NCBI GenBank assembly: GCA_910587905.1
Contig: CAJUOF010000248.1
Location: 1 to 56,031 of the forward strand
DNA from: an uncultured Lachnospiraceae bacterium
Lineage (GTDB): Bacteria; Bacillota_A; Clostridia; Lachnospirales; Lachnospiraceae
Reading direction: 5' to 3'
Length of the DNA stretch: 56,031 bases
Position numbers and translations under genes: made by a program. Below the pieces are notes generated by a model. It was not told the origin of the DNA, did no database searches, and saw only the letters and a list, made by a program, of their open reading frames with translations. Of the stretch, positions 41,994-49,679 are shown one piece after another; the first letter of the stretch is position 1; the number at the start of each line of letters is the position of its first letter.

Positions 41994-42854
41994 TTATTCT
42001 CTCTCATCATTTTTCTTATGATTTCTCTCACCAGGGACAGCTTCCTCCTCTGTCCCGTCAAGCTGCTCTAAAAACTGATCATAGATTTCCTCTCCCCTCT
42101 CTCTCGCCTTCACCGCGTCCTCCAGCTTTGCAAACGCCCCAAGGTATTTCGTCTTTCCCTTGAATGTAATCTGTGCCACCCAAAGGCTGCGTTTCTTATC
42201 GAAGTAAACACCGTTATGGCCGCTGATATTGCTTTTGAATAAATGCCCCTCTTTGATCGACCTCAGAATCTTCACGGAGGTTCCGTCCACAAGCTCCAGA
42301 TTTTCTCTGTGAACCTCTGCCTGCAGACAGCCGCAGCTCTTCGTCTTTCCAGTTTGAAGGAGGGTCTGCCCCACCACCGTCTCCCTGCCGCATGCACACA
42401 GACACTTCCACCGGTGCATCCCTCCGCGCTTTCCGGCATATTCAATCACCGTCAGCCGCCCAAACTGTTTTCCGATCCAATCCTTTCGGTCCGGATGGCC
42501 AAGGCACCCGCAGCTTTTTCTTCTTCCTGAAATCAACTGCCCCAGCGCCACCTTCGCCTCCTTGCCACAGTCACATTTGCAGAGCCATATGACATCTCTC
42601 CCACTGCCGCGTTCCTCTGTGGGGCGAATCGCTGTGAGCTTCCCGAAGCGCATTCCTGAAATGTCACGCTGCCCAGGCCGCACGGCACTTCGACACCCGC
42701 AGTCCTTTACAGTTCCTCTCTGCAGACAGCGCGTATCTAGCAGGATTTCTCCTCCGCAGCTGCAACGGCACCGCCACACCGTGTATCCAGCCTTTCTCTG
42801 TTCAGTTGCCTCCTCCACAGTCAAAAAACCGACCTTTGTCCCGATTCCGATCAC
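41994..42854 (-). CDS. AP2/ERF-type DNA-binding domain protein with tandem zinc motifs
   Basis: 286 residues. Three similar modules of about 60 residues (GKLTAIRPTE, CKCDCGKEAKV, KSCGCLG) each carry C-x-C-x-CG-type cysteine clusters, of the sort seen in phage and selfish-element proteins. The C-terminal 80 residues form an AP2 domain (NISGHNGVYFDKKRSLWVAQITFKGKTKYLGAFAKLEDAVKARE), which binds DNA. In bacteria AP2 domains are usually in homing endonucleases or phage genes; no nuclease motif is seen here. The gene sits between the SARP gene and a promoter carrying a 23-base palindrome. Confidence 0.85.
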   Translation of the reverse strand: MIGIGTKVGFLTVEEATEQRKAGYTVWRCRCSCGGEILLDTRCLQRGTVKDCGCRSAVRPGQRDISGMRFGKLTAIRPTEERGSGRDVIWLCKCDCGKEAKVALGQLISGRRKSCGCLGHPDRKDWIGKQFGRLTVIEYAGKRGGMHRWKCLCACGRETVVGQTLLQTGKTKSCGCLQAEVHRENLELVDGTSVKILRSIKEGHLFKSNISGHNGVYFDKKRSLWVAQITFKGKTKYLGAFAKLEDAVKARERGEEIYDQFLEQLDGTEEEAVPGERNHKKNDERE

Positions 42855-42911
42855 AGCAATGCTTCCTGGCTTTTCCGTCCCTCATGCAGGGTCTTCGATA
42901 TTTGTTTCTTC

Positions 42912-42940
42912 ATTATATAACACATTATGTGTTATATCAA
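42912..42940 (-). promoter_or_regulatory. Promoter of the AP2 gene with 23-base palindrome filling the spacer
   Basis: Minus strand -35 TTGATA (42940-42935), 17-base spacer, -10 TATAAT (42917-42912). The palindrome (arms ATATAACACA at 42915-42924 and TGTGTTATAT at 42928-42937, 3-base centre) fills the spacer, so a bound protein would block polymerase. The divergent XRE repressor is the natural candidate. Confidence 0.7.
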
Positions 42941-43060
42941 CTCGTTTTGTGTATTTCAGCCGATTCTGCTGCCGCCACATTTAAAATTATAAGAAAAGCT
43001 CATTAAGCATCCCAACTGTGAGGAAGAAGAAAAAACCGAGAATACCAAAGAAGGAAACGA

Positions 43061-43435
43061 ATGATTATGAAACTTGGTGAAATGATAAGAGAATTATTAA
43101 ACCTGCACGATATGACTCAAAAACAGTTGGCGGAAAACTTGTCCCTGTCCCCTTCCGCCCTCGGCAACTATATCCAGGGAAGCCGTGAGCCTGACTATGG
43201 AACTCTGATCCGGATCGCCGACTATTTTCAGGTGACTACTGATTTTTTACTCGGCCGTCGGCAGGTGTCCGACACAAGCCGCGAGGAAGCGCTGCTGCTC
43301 CATATCTTCCGTTCCCTGACAAGGGAACAGCAGGAATTTTATCTGGAGCAGGGCCAGATCTTCATCCGTCAAAACAGAAAAAAAGGATCATCCGTTTCCC
43401 CTCCCAGCCGGCAGAAGAATAAGGGGATTTCCTGA
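43061..43435 (+). CDS. XRE-family (Cro/CI-type) transcription regulator
   Basis: 124 residues. The helix-turn-helix is at about 5-60 (MIRELLNLHDMTQKQLAENL, SALGNYIQGSREPDY, YFQVTTDFLLG), closely following the Cro/CI pattern. The rest is helical with a basic tail. AAGGAAAC precedes ATG 43061. It is divergent from the AP2-SARP genes, and the palindrome in their promoter is its likely operator, which would place the surface operon under this repressor. Confidence 0.9.
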   Translation: MIMKLGEMIRELLNLHDMTQKQLAENLSLSPSALGNYIQGSREPDYGTLIRIADYFQVTTDFLLGRRQVSDTSREEALLLHIFRSLTREQQEFYLEQGQIFIRQNRKKGSSVSPPSRQKNKGIS

Positions 43436-43500
43436 CGAAATGGCTTCCCAAAGTGGAAGGTTCGTGTTATACTGAGAAAAATCAGGCGGAGGTGAAAAAA

Positions 43501-44172
43501 ATGAGTATTTATGAATATGATGCCAAAAAGCATATGAGAGAACTACTGCTTCTCTGTCTGGTGTTTTGCCTTTTACTTACTGCCTGCGGCGCAAAAAAAG
43601 AAAAGTCCCTCTATGTCCAGGGCTTAGAGCTCATCTCCTTAATGGGAGAAATGACACAGAGTGACTCTTATTTTGAACTGTTTTCTACGGTTCCGGAGGT
43701 CAAAGAACAAGTGGCGGAAATCGCTGAGGCCGCCCGATCCGGGCTCTATCAAAAGCCAAAGACCGTTTACCGGATCACGGCCAATCTGGACGGCCTTATG
43801 CAATTGTTGATGCGCTCTTCTGACGCTCCTACGCCTCTCGAAGATATGTCGCCGGAATTAAGAGACTATACCCAATCCCGGCTTTTTAGTTCCTGCGCCT
43901 CGATCTTAAACTCAGCCGCAGGCGTGGAGGCCATCGCCGCCTCTTCCATCTATATGTGCAGCAAATCCTTCGTGTGCCGGGAAGCCAAGGAAAATACCGC
44001 ATACCTTTATCTCTATGAGGAAGCCCAGCCGGTACTTGTCACCTTCACCGTCGGCGAAGACCATGCCGTAAATGCCTCCGGCTCCTATGTTCTGGGCAAA
44101 ACAGACATGGAAAGTCTCACAGGACTGTTTGGATTCTCAGGTTTTCAGGTGGATGAGCTGAAGATCCCGTAG
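43501..44172 (+). CDS. Lipoprotein of unknown function
   Basis: 223 residues from ATG 43501 (GGAGGTGA upstream). A signal peptide with lipobox LLTAC (Cys at about 35) is present, so it is anchored to the membrane's outer face. The mature part is helical and hydrophobic, with no motif I recognise. The first 11 residues (MSIYEYDAKKH) are unusual before a signal peptide; they match the segment MSIYEYDEEKHMR, seen in PD-(D/E)XK nuclease/transposase (Rpn) proteins of Lachnospiraceae, from memory. It follows the XRE gene by 65 bases and may be co-transcribed. Confidence 0.75.
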   Translation: MSIYEYDAKKHMRELLLLCLVFCLLLTACGAKKEKSLYVQGLELISLMGEMTQSDSYFELFSTVPEVKEQVAEIAEAARSGLYQKPKTVYRITANLDGLMQLLMRSSDAPTPLEDMSPELRDYTQSRLFSSCASILNSAAGVEAIAASSIYMCSKSFVCREAKENTAYLYLYEEAQPVLVTFTVGEDHAVNASGSYVLGKTDMESLTGLFGFSGFQVDELKIP

Positions 44173-44223
44173 CTGCTCCGCTCTCCCCGTCTTCCGCATC
44201 CTCTCTTTTTTCGCTGCGAAAAC

Positions 44224-44940
44224 TTATATTGTAAACTGAAATTTGTCTCCGATCAGTAACTGGTCACATCGGCAGGCAGCTTCTCCGCTTTCAAACTCAT
44301 TCGCGTAGATATCAAGATGCAAAAGAGGATATCCCTCTTCCACATTCAGATATTTGGCGGCTTTGTCCTTCGCATATTCCAGTTCAAACAAATACTTTAA
44401 ATCCTTAAATCTCTTATCGTATTTTTTTGACAGGATATCCATAATCGACTGATTGGTAAACTCTTCGTCCAGCAGATAATGATACTGCTGTAAAAAATGA
44501 TTGGCCTCTATGGAAACCGGGAGATCGTCGATATATAAAATCCTCTTGATCGAAACGATTTTTTCGCCGGCATCGATTTTAAAAAACTCCATGTCCTGTT
44601 CGTCCGGGTACACCCACTTCTTGTGAATCACCTCGGAAGAAGGCGTGCACCCTGCAGTCAGGCAAAATCTCGTAAAGCTGCTTGCCACCCCAATATCTCT
44701 TTGAAGTTTTTTGCTCTTTATAAACGTGCCCTTTCCCTGCTTACAGACAACCAATCCCTCATCCTTTAACCAATTTAACGCTTTTCTTAAGGTAATGGAG
44801 CTTACATGATATTTCGCCGCCAACTCATTGATATTTGGCAGCTTATAGCCATCCGGATATTTGTTTGCCAAAATTTCTTCCCGCATTTCGATGGCTATCT
44901 GCTGGTATAACGGCACTGGATTACATTTATCTAAGCTCAT
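44224..44940 (-). CDS. GntR-family regulator (HutC/UTRA type)
   Basis: 238 residues. The N-terminal winged helix is complete (PVPLYQQIAIEMREEILANKYPDGYKLPNINELAAKYHVSSITLRKALNWLKDEGLV). Residues 90-238 form the UTRA effector domain (PDEQDMEFFKIDAGEKIVSIKRILYIDDLPVSIEANHFL). HutC-type regulators bind small acidic or sugar-phosphate ligands, often the substrate of the neighbouring operon. It ends the plus-side block and lies just downstream of the catabolic operon's terminator, so it may regulate that operon. Confidence 0.92.
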   Translation of the reverse strand: MSLDKCNPVPLYQQIAIEMREEILANKYPDGYKLPNINELAAKYHVSSITLRKALNWLKDEGLVVCKQGKGTFIKSKKLQRDIGVASSFTRFCLTAGCTPSSEVIHKKWVYPDEQDMEFFKIDAGEKIVSIKRILYIDDLPVSIEANHFLQQYHYLLDEEFTNQSIMDILSKKYDKRFKDLKYLFELEYAKDKAAKYLNVEEGYPLLHLDIYANEFESGEAACRCDQLLIGDKFQFTI

Positions 44941-45002
44941 ACTACTCCTTATAACAGTTCATTTACAAATTCATCTAATTTATGCATAATTTTACTGTTA
45001 GT

Positions 45003-45031
45003 ATTATATAATAGATCAAAAATCTTGTAAA
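45003..45031 (-). promoter_or_regulatory. Promoter of the GntR gene
   Basis: Minus strand -35 TTTACA (45031-45026) and -10 TATAAT (45008-45003), spacing 17. AAGGAG precedes the ATG. Confidence 0.75.
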
Positions 45032-45046
45032 GCTCTAAGTATCGCA

Positions 45047-45083
45047 GGAAAAACTGCCACTAGGCTTCCCACATAGCGGCAGT
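45047..45083 (-). terminator. Terminator of the catabolic operon
   Basis: Minus strand ACTGCCGCTA pairs with TAGTGGCAGT (10 bp with one G-T) around an 11-base loop and is followed by TTTTT. It lies just past the TIM-barrel fragment. Confidence 0.85.
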
Positions 45084-45096
45084 CTGCCTCTCTTCT

Positions 45097-45336
45097 CTAC
45101 TTTCTGTTTAAAAACTCCACCACATTTGTAATCTGCTCGGCGAAGGAGCCGCCGAATTTATGGTGATACAGGGCTCCTCCCATCGTAAACATTTCTACCC
45201 GGTTTTTCTTTAACGCCTCCAGACGCTCATAGTCATTGACGCTCCCGGTGACACAGGCATGACAATTCACGACGCTCATCACACGGTTCAAAAGCACATC
45301 CGGATCTCCGTCGATGTAGCGATAGGCCGAGAGCTT
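45097..45336 (-). pseudogene. C-terminal fragment of a TIM-barrel-type protein
   Basis: An open frame from about KLSAYRYIDGDPDVLLNR (45336) to the stop at 45097 has no start codon of its own; its first ATG-like codon is a GTG at 45297. VTGSVNDYERLEALKKNRVEMFTMGGALYHHKFGGSFAEQI looks like the last two strands of a TIM barrel with a glycine-rich phosphate loop. It begins exactly where the nitroreductase frame ends, so the two are joined by a deletion. I cannot name the parent enzyme. Confidence 0.6.
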
Positions 45337-45670
45337 AGATTGCCCTCGCCGCCAAAATCATGCTCATCGCCGAGGCGGCGCAGCTATCCACAATGAACCC
45401 TCTGCTCATCTTCTCTGTCTTTTTCAGGTCGCCGCATACCACGATCGCCGCCGCCGCTGTCCCAAGCATTTTCCACCAGGGCGTGTATCCGATCATAGTA
45501 TTTAAAGTATCCCTGTTTTGAACCGTAACCATGCACCAGGGTCTCGAATTGAATGCGGACGTGGACTGCATTCCCGCACGGATGATCGTTTCTAATTCCC
45601 GGTCCGTGACCGGCTCCCCCGTATAGGCCTTCGTGCTCCGTCTGGTCATAATGTTTTCCATCGTATCCAT
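45335..45670 (-). pseudogene. Truncated nitroreductase-family protein
   Basis: 111 residues. The FMN-binding start MDTMENIMTRRSTKAYTGEPVTDRELETIIRAGMQSTSAFNSRPWCMVTV is typical of nitroreductases, which are usually 170-220 long. The sequence ends at AMSMILAARAI, just where the normal helix would continue to the second FMN loop. The junction with the TIM-barrel fragment is at about 45336. Probably inactive. It follows the transketolase C-subunit by 4 bases and was part of the operon. Confidence 0.8.
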
Positions 45671-45674
45671 GGTC

Positions 45675-46616
45675 CTATCCCTCCTCTCCCTCTAAGATTT
45701 CCCTTGCCTTCGCAAGGATTCCCTCCGTGTTCAGGTGATAATAATCCAGAATCTCATCCTCGCTTCCCGTCACCAGGTGCTCCACCGGAAGAGCCATGAT
45801 CTTCACCTTTGCCGGCCGTTTCTCCGCCACGGCAGACACCACCGCTTCGCCGAGCCCTCCTGCGCGGACATGTTCCTCAATGGTGATAATTCCCTTTGTC
45901 TCCTCCGCCGCCCTGACGACGGCCTCCCTGTCAAGGGGCTCCACGGTGAACATATCGAGAACCCTCGCATGGATTCCCTCTTCCTCAAGCCGGTCCGCCG
46001 CACAGACGGCCGCATGCAGCATTTTGCCACAAGCGATGATCGCAAGATCCCCTCCTTCCCGAAGTCTGTAGGCCTTTCCGATCTCAAACCGTTCCTCTCC
46101 GGCATACACGTCGGGGACTGCGTTCCTTCCCATTCTCATGTAGGCGGCCCTCCCGCTCTTCGCAATCGCCTTTGTCAGCTCCCTCGTCTGATAGCCGTCC
46201 GCCGGCGCAAGAACGTCCATGTGGAACATGGTCCGAAACACGGCAAAGTCATTGATCGCATAGTGGGTCATTCCGGAGGCGCCATATGCCAGCCCTGCGC
46301 TGACGCCCACAAGCTTTACGTTTTTTTCTGAGTAACTGACGTCCACCTTCACCTGCTCCACGGCCCTGGCGCTCAGGAACGCCCCCGGCGCACAGACGAA
46401 GGGAACCTTTCCCATCAGCGCAAGGCCCGCCGCCATGCCCACCTCGTTCTGCTCGGCGATCCCTGCCTCAACAAACCGTTCCGGGAATTTTTCCGCAAAG
46501 GGGGCGACCGCCGCCGAGCCCCTTGCGTCCGACGTCAAAACATAGATATCCGGATTTCTCTCTGCAAGCTCCATGAGCGCCGCACTGAATTCCTTTCTGC
46601 ATACTGAATTAGCCAT
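45675..46616 (-). CDS. Transketolase, C-terminal subunit
   Basis: 313 residues from ATG 46616. A longer frame to 46703 overlaps the N-subunit gene and is not used. The pyrimidine-binding half (PFVCAPGAFLSARAVEQVK; the catalytic Glu is in FVEAGIAEQNEVGMAAGLA) and the C-terminal transketolase domain (VLDMFTVEPLDREAV) are complete. Split transketolases work as paired subunits with the gene upstream, moving two-carbon units between sugar phosphates with thiamine diphosphate. It overlaps the N-subunit by 8 bases, so they are made together. With the FGGY kinase it forms the kinase-plus-transketolase part of a sugar pathway, as in apulose (aptAB) catabolism. Confidence 0.92.
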   Translation of the reverse strand: MANSVCRKEFSAALMELAERNPDIYVLTSDARGSAAVAPFAEKFPERFVEAGIAEQNEVGMAAGLALMGKVPFVCAPGAFLSARAVEQVKVDVSYSEKNVKLVGVSAGLAYGASGMTHYAINDFAVFRTMFHMDVLAPADGYQTRELTKAIAKSGRAAYMRMGRNAVPDVYAGEERFEIGKAYRLREGGDLAIIACGKMLHAAVCAADRLEEEGIHARVLDMFTVEPLDREAVVRAAEETKGIITIEEHVRAGGLGEAVVSAVAEKRPAKVKIMALPVEHLVTGSEDEILDYYHLNTEGILAKAREILEGEEG

Positions 46617-47478
46617 TGTCGATAATCCTCCTCCGTTCCGCCTCAAGTTCCTCCATCGCCAGCTCATACTGTTCGTCGTCGGGTGCGCCGGCGTGCCATG
46701 CAACCGTATTTTCCATGAAGCTCACGCCCTTCCCCTTTGTCGTGTTGGAGATGATCAGCTTGGGCCGGTCACTTTCCCAGTCAATCCGCCGGTATCCGCC
46801 AAGAATGGACTCCATGTCGTTTCCGTCCACCTGTACGGTCTCAAACCCAAAGGAGACCCACTTTTGCTCCAGGGGCTCAAGCTTCATGATCTCCTCCGTG
46901 GCGCCGCTTAACTGGAGACGGTTTCTGTCGATGATGGCGACCAGATTGTTCAGCTTATAATTTCCCGCGCTCATGGCCGCTTCCCAGACGCTTCCCTCCG
47001 CCAGCTCCCCGTCCCCCATCAGGACGTAGACCCTCGAACCCATGCCGTCCCTCTTTTTGGCGATCGCCGCCCCGACTCCCACCGAGAGCCCATGGCCCAA
47101 GGCCCCGGAGTTGATCTCGACGCCGGCCACCCGGCAGTTGGGATGCCCCAGGAGGTCGGACCGAAAGGTCCGGAAGGACCGCAGGGTCTCCTCCGTGATA
47201 AAGCCCCTGTCGCTCAACGCACACAGATAAGGTTCGTGGGTATGTCCCTTGCTCATGATAAAAATATCCCGGTCCGGGTCGTCGACCGTCTCCGTGGAGA
47301 CGTTCATGATCTCGTAAAACAGCGCCGTAATCATGTCCGTGCAGGACAAGGCTCCCCCGATATGTGCGGACCCCGCGTCATGGGCCAGCGTCACCACCCG
47401 TTTTCTCAGGGCAACCGCCTTAAGCTTCAGTTCCCTTATCCTCTTTTCCTTTTCTGAATCAGCCGTCCAGCCATTCAT
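46609..47478 (-). CDS. Transketolase, N-terminal subunit
   Basis: 289 residues. The thiamine-diphosphate motif (GHGLSVGVGAAIAKKRDGMGSRVYVLMGDGELAEGSVWEAAMSAGNYKL, with GDG and the later N at NNLVAIIDRNRLQ) is intact, as is the start AGSAHIGGALSCTDMITAL. It lies 18 bases after the FGGY kinase and pairs with the C-subunit. Together they make a full transketolase. The apulose route uses this arrangement (aptA/aptB), but split transketolases are common in Clostridia, so the donor substrate is open. Confidence 0.93.
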   Translation of the reverse strand: MNGWTADSEKEKRIRELKLKAVALRKRVVTLAHDAGSAHIGGALSCTDMITALFYEIMNVSTETVDDPDRDIFIMSKGHTHEPYLCALSDRGFITEETLRSFRTFRSDLLGHPNCRVAGVEINSGALGHGLSVGVGAAIAKKRDGMGSRVYVLMGDGELAEGSVWEAAMSAGNYKLNNLVAIIDRNRLQLSGATEEIMKLEPLEQKWVSFGFETVQVDGNDMESILGGYRRIDWESDRPKLIISNTTKGKGVSFMENTVAWHAGAPDDEQYELAMEELEAERRRIIDNG

Positions 47479-47496
47479 ATCCTTGCCCCTTTCCTC

Positions 47497-48984
47497 TCAA
47501 AAATCCTGATGTGCTTTTTCCACGGCCCGCTGCCAGCCCTCATAATGTCTCCTTCTGGTTTCCTCGTCCCAGCGGGGCGCATATTCGACGGTCCTCGCAC
47601 TCAGCTCTTTAAGTTCCTCCAAATTTTTGTAAAATCCGGATGCCATTCCTCCAAAATAGGCCATCCCCACCCCGGAGGCGTCCGGCACCTCCTCGCACAC
47701 CACCTTCATCCCAAGCAAGTCCGCCTGAAACTGCATCAGCAGGGAATTGCCGCTGGCCCCGCTGTCGGCGAAAAGCCTCTCGCATGGGTATTCCAAACCG
47801 GAGCGGATGCTGTCAAGCATCGCTTTCACCTGATAGGCAATGCTCTCAAGCCCCGCCCGGACCACATGGGCCTTCCTGGTCGCCCCCGTCATTCCCACGA
47901 TGCAGGCCCTCGCCCGGTCATCAAAGTACGGGGCCGCAAGTCCGGAAAAAGCCGGCACCAGGTACACGCCATCCGTGTCCTCCACCAGAGACGCCACTGC
48001 CTCCGACTCCTCGGGGCTTCCCATGAGCTCCAGGGAGTCCGCCAGCCACCTCATGGTCGCACCGGTGCAGAGGGCATTCGCCTGACGCGGATAATGAGCT
48101 TTTCCCTTCACGCCCCACCCAACAGTTACATGTTCGTTGTCTTCCTCCGGAAATTTTGTTCCAATATTGACAATGGTTGTCGTTCCTGTCCCGTAAGAGG
48201 CTTTCGCATCGCCCATTTTGTAGCTCCGATGAGAAAACAACGCGGCACAGGAATCCCAGAGCACCCCATAGATGGGAATCCCCCCAAGCCCCTCCTCTTC
48301 CACGGTTCCAAAAAACGAATCGCTGCTCATGATCCGTGGAAGCATCTGCCGTTCCAATCCAAAAACCTCCAGCATATGGGAATCCCACGACAAACGCCTT
48401 CTGTCAAACAGCCCGGTCGTGCAGGCATTGTTGTACTCTACGACATGGCAGGCCCCCCCGGTGAGCTTCCAGATCAGCCAGGTCTCGTCGCTTCCCATCA
48501 GGATTTCCCCCGACCTGACGCCAGCGCCCAGTCCGTCCACCTGCTCAAACGCCCATCTGATTTTTGCAGCCACCGTGTGGGCGTTGGGAACGTGCCCGTT
48601 GAGCCTGAAAAAATACTCCTTATCTTCCTCGGACATTCCCCGGACGATCTGCTCTCCCCTTGCGCACTGCCATCCGATCAGGGGACAGACGGGCTTTCCG
48701 GTTTTTCGGTCCCAGAAAATCCACACGCCCGTCTGGACGGAGAGCGACAGCCCCGCAACCTCTTCTGCGCCCGCTCCGGCCTGCCGCAGCACGTCCCGGG
48801 CAATCCGGCAGGTCTCCTCGTAAATCTCCTCTGCGTCCTGTTCCACGAAGCCATTCTGCGGGTAAAACAGGGAGTGGGTTTTACTGTATGCCTTCGCCGC
48901 CACCTGTCCCTTCCGGTCTAATAGGAGGGCCTTCGTGGACGTCGTCCCCTGGTCGATGGAAAGAACATATCTCTTTTCTCCCAT
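47497..48984 (-). CDS. FGGY-family carbohydrate kinase
   Basis: 495 residues from ATG 48984 (GGAGG 4 bases upstream). An ATG at 49005 overlapping the previous stop is also possible. The family start MGEKRYVLSIDQGTTSTKALLLDRKG (phosphate-1) and the ATP-binding end GASGNSLLMQFQADLLGMKV are present, and AYFGGMASGFYKNLEELK closes the fold. FGGY enzymes phosphorylate ketoses, polyols or glycerol; substrate cannot be read. A kinase next to split transketolase fits D-apulose kinase (aptK). Coupled to the cyclase gene before it. Confidence 0.9.
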   Translation of the reverse strand: MGEKRYVLSIDQGTTSTKALLLDRKGQVAAKAYSKTHSLFYPQNGFVEQDAEEIYEETCRIARDVLRQAGAGAEEVAGLSLSVQTGVWIFWDRKTGKPVCPLIGWQCARGEQIVRGMSEEDKEYFFRLNGHVPNAHTVAAKIRWAFEQVDGLGAGVRSGEILMGSDETWLIWKLTGGACHVVEYNNACTTGLFDRRRLSWDSHMLEVFGLERQMLPRIMSSDSFFGTVEEEGLGGIPIYGVLWDSCAALFSHRSYKMGDAKASYGTGTTTIVNIGTKFPEEDNEHVTVGWGVKGKAHYPRQANALCTGATMRWLADSLELMGSPEESEAVASLVEDTDGVYLVPAFSGLAAPYFDDRARACIVGMTGATRKAHVVRAGLESIAYQVKAMLDSIRSGLEYPCERLFADSGASGNSLLMQFQADLLGMKVVCEEVPDASGVGMAYFGGMASGFYKNLEELKELSARTVEYAPRWDEETRRRHYEGWQRAVEKAHQDF

Positions 48985-49001
48985 TTTTCCTCCATGACCG
49001 C

Positions 49002-49646
49002 TCATTCTCTGATTGCAATCGCACGGACCGGGCAGGCATCCACCCCTTCCATGGGAAGAGTCAGCATGAGCACCGTTGTTCTCGTATTTTTGATCTGCTC
49101 CAGATTGTCAAGGGCCTCCACAACTGCGATGTTCCTGTCAAAGCATCTCATATGGTTCGGTTCCCCCGTGTTCTCCCCCGGAATCTCGATTCCAAAGGCA
49201 TCCACTCCGATCGCCTTTGGATGGAAAGAGATCAGCCATTCCATAGCGTCCTCCGCAATATACCGGTAGTCCCGCCACCTTCCGGTCCTGTGGTACCGGT
49301 CAAAGCCGGTCCAGAGGAAAATGATGTCTCCCTCCCGGATCAAATCCTTGTACCGCATGACCTCCTCCAGGGTAATGGGCTCGTCCACCTCCTTCCCGGA
49401 GCAGTCCAGGGTTACGCAGGCTCCGATTAAGTTTTCAAGGGGATAGTCCAGACAGTCGAGCCCGTCCTTTGCGTGATGCCTGGGCACCTCCACATGAGTT
49501 CCCACGTGGGAGCCCATCAGGATGTCGCTCATCACATACCAATCCGGTCTGTTCGTGCCGCTAAAAACGCTTCGGAATCCAAAATTTTCCCGATCCTGCA
49601 GGATTCTATGGCTTAAATCAACGACCTTGCCGTAATCAAGCTTCAT
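49002..49646 (-). CDS. Cyclase-family metal-dependent hydrolase (copy A)
   Basis: 214 residues. The metal motif SHVGTHVEVPRHH (about residue 50-60) and VGVDAFGIEIPGENTGEPNHM identify the cyclase/kynurenine-formamidase-like fold. Such enzymes hydrolyse small cyclic or amide bonds. Its C-terminal 90 residues are nearly identical to copy B 50 bases upstream, while the N-terminal half diverges. Its stop overlaps a possible FGGY start (ATGA). In this operon a lactone or cyclic sugar-acid substrate would fit. Confidence 0.9.
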   Translation of the reverse strand: MKLDYGKVVDLSHRILQDRENFGFRSVFSGTNRPDWYVMSDILMGSHVGTHVEVPRHHAKDGLDCLDYPLENLIGACVTLDCSGKEVDEPITLEEVMRYKDLIREGDIIFLWTGFDRYHRTGRWRDYRYIAEDAMEWLISFHPKAIGVDAFGIEIPGENTGEPNHMRCFDRNIAVVEALDNLEQIKNTRTTVLMLTLPMEGVDACPVRAIAIRE

Positions 49647-49679
49647 GTTCTTTCTCTCCTCTCTGTGTTTCCTCTCCGC

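Noticed and set aside
30417..42854. Sortase-assembled pilus
   Set aside because: No sortase gene is present and no clear LPxTG is seen; the TGD-type tails are degenerate.
46617..46703. Longer transketolase C-subunit start
   Set aside because: The extra 29 residues overlap the N-subunit gene and match no transketolase start; ATG 46616 fits the family.
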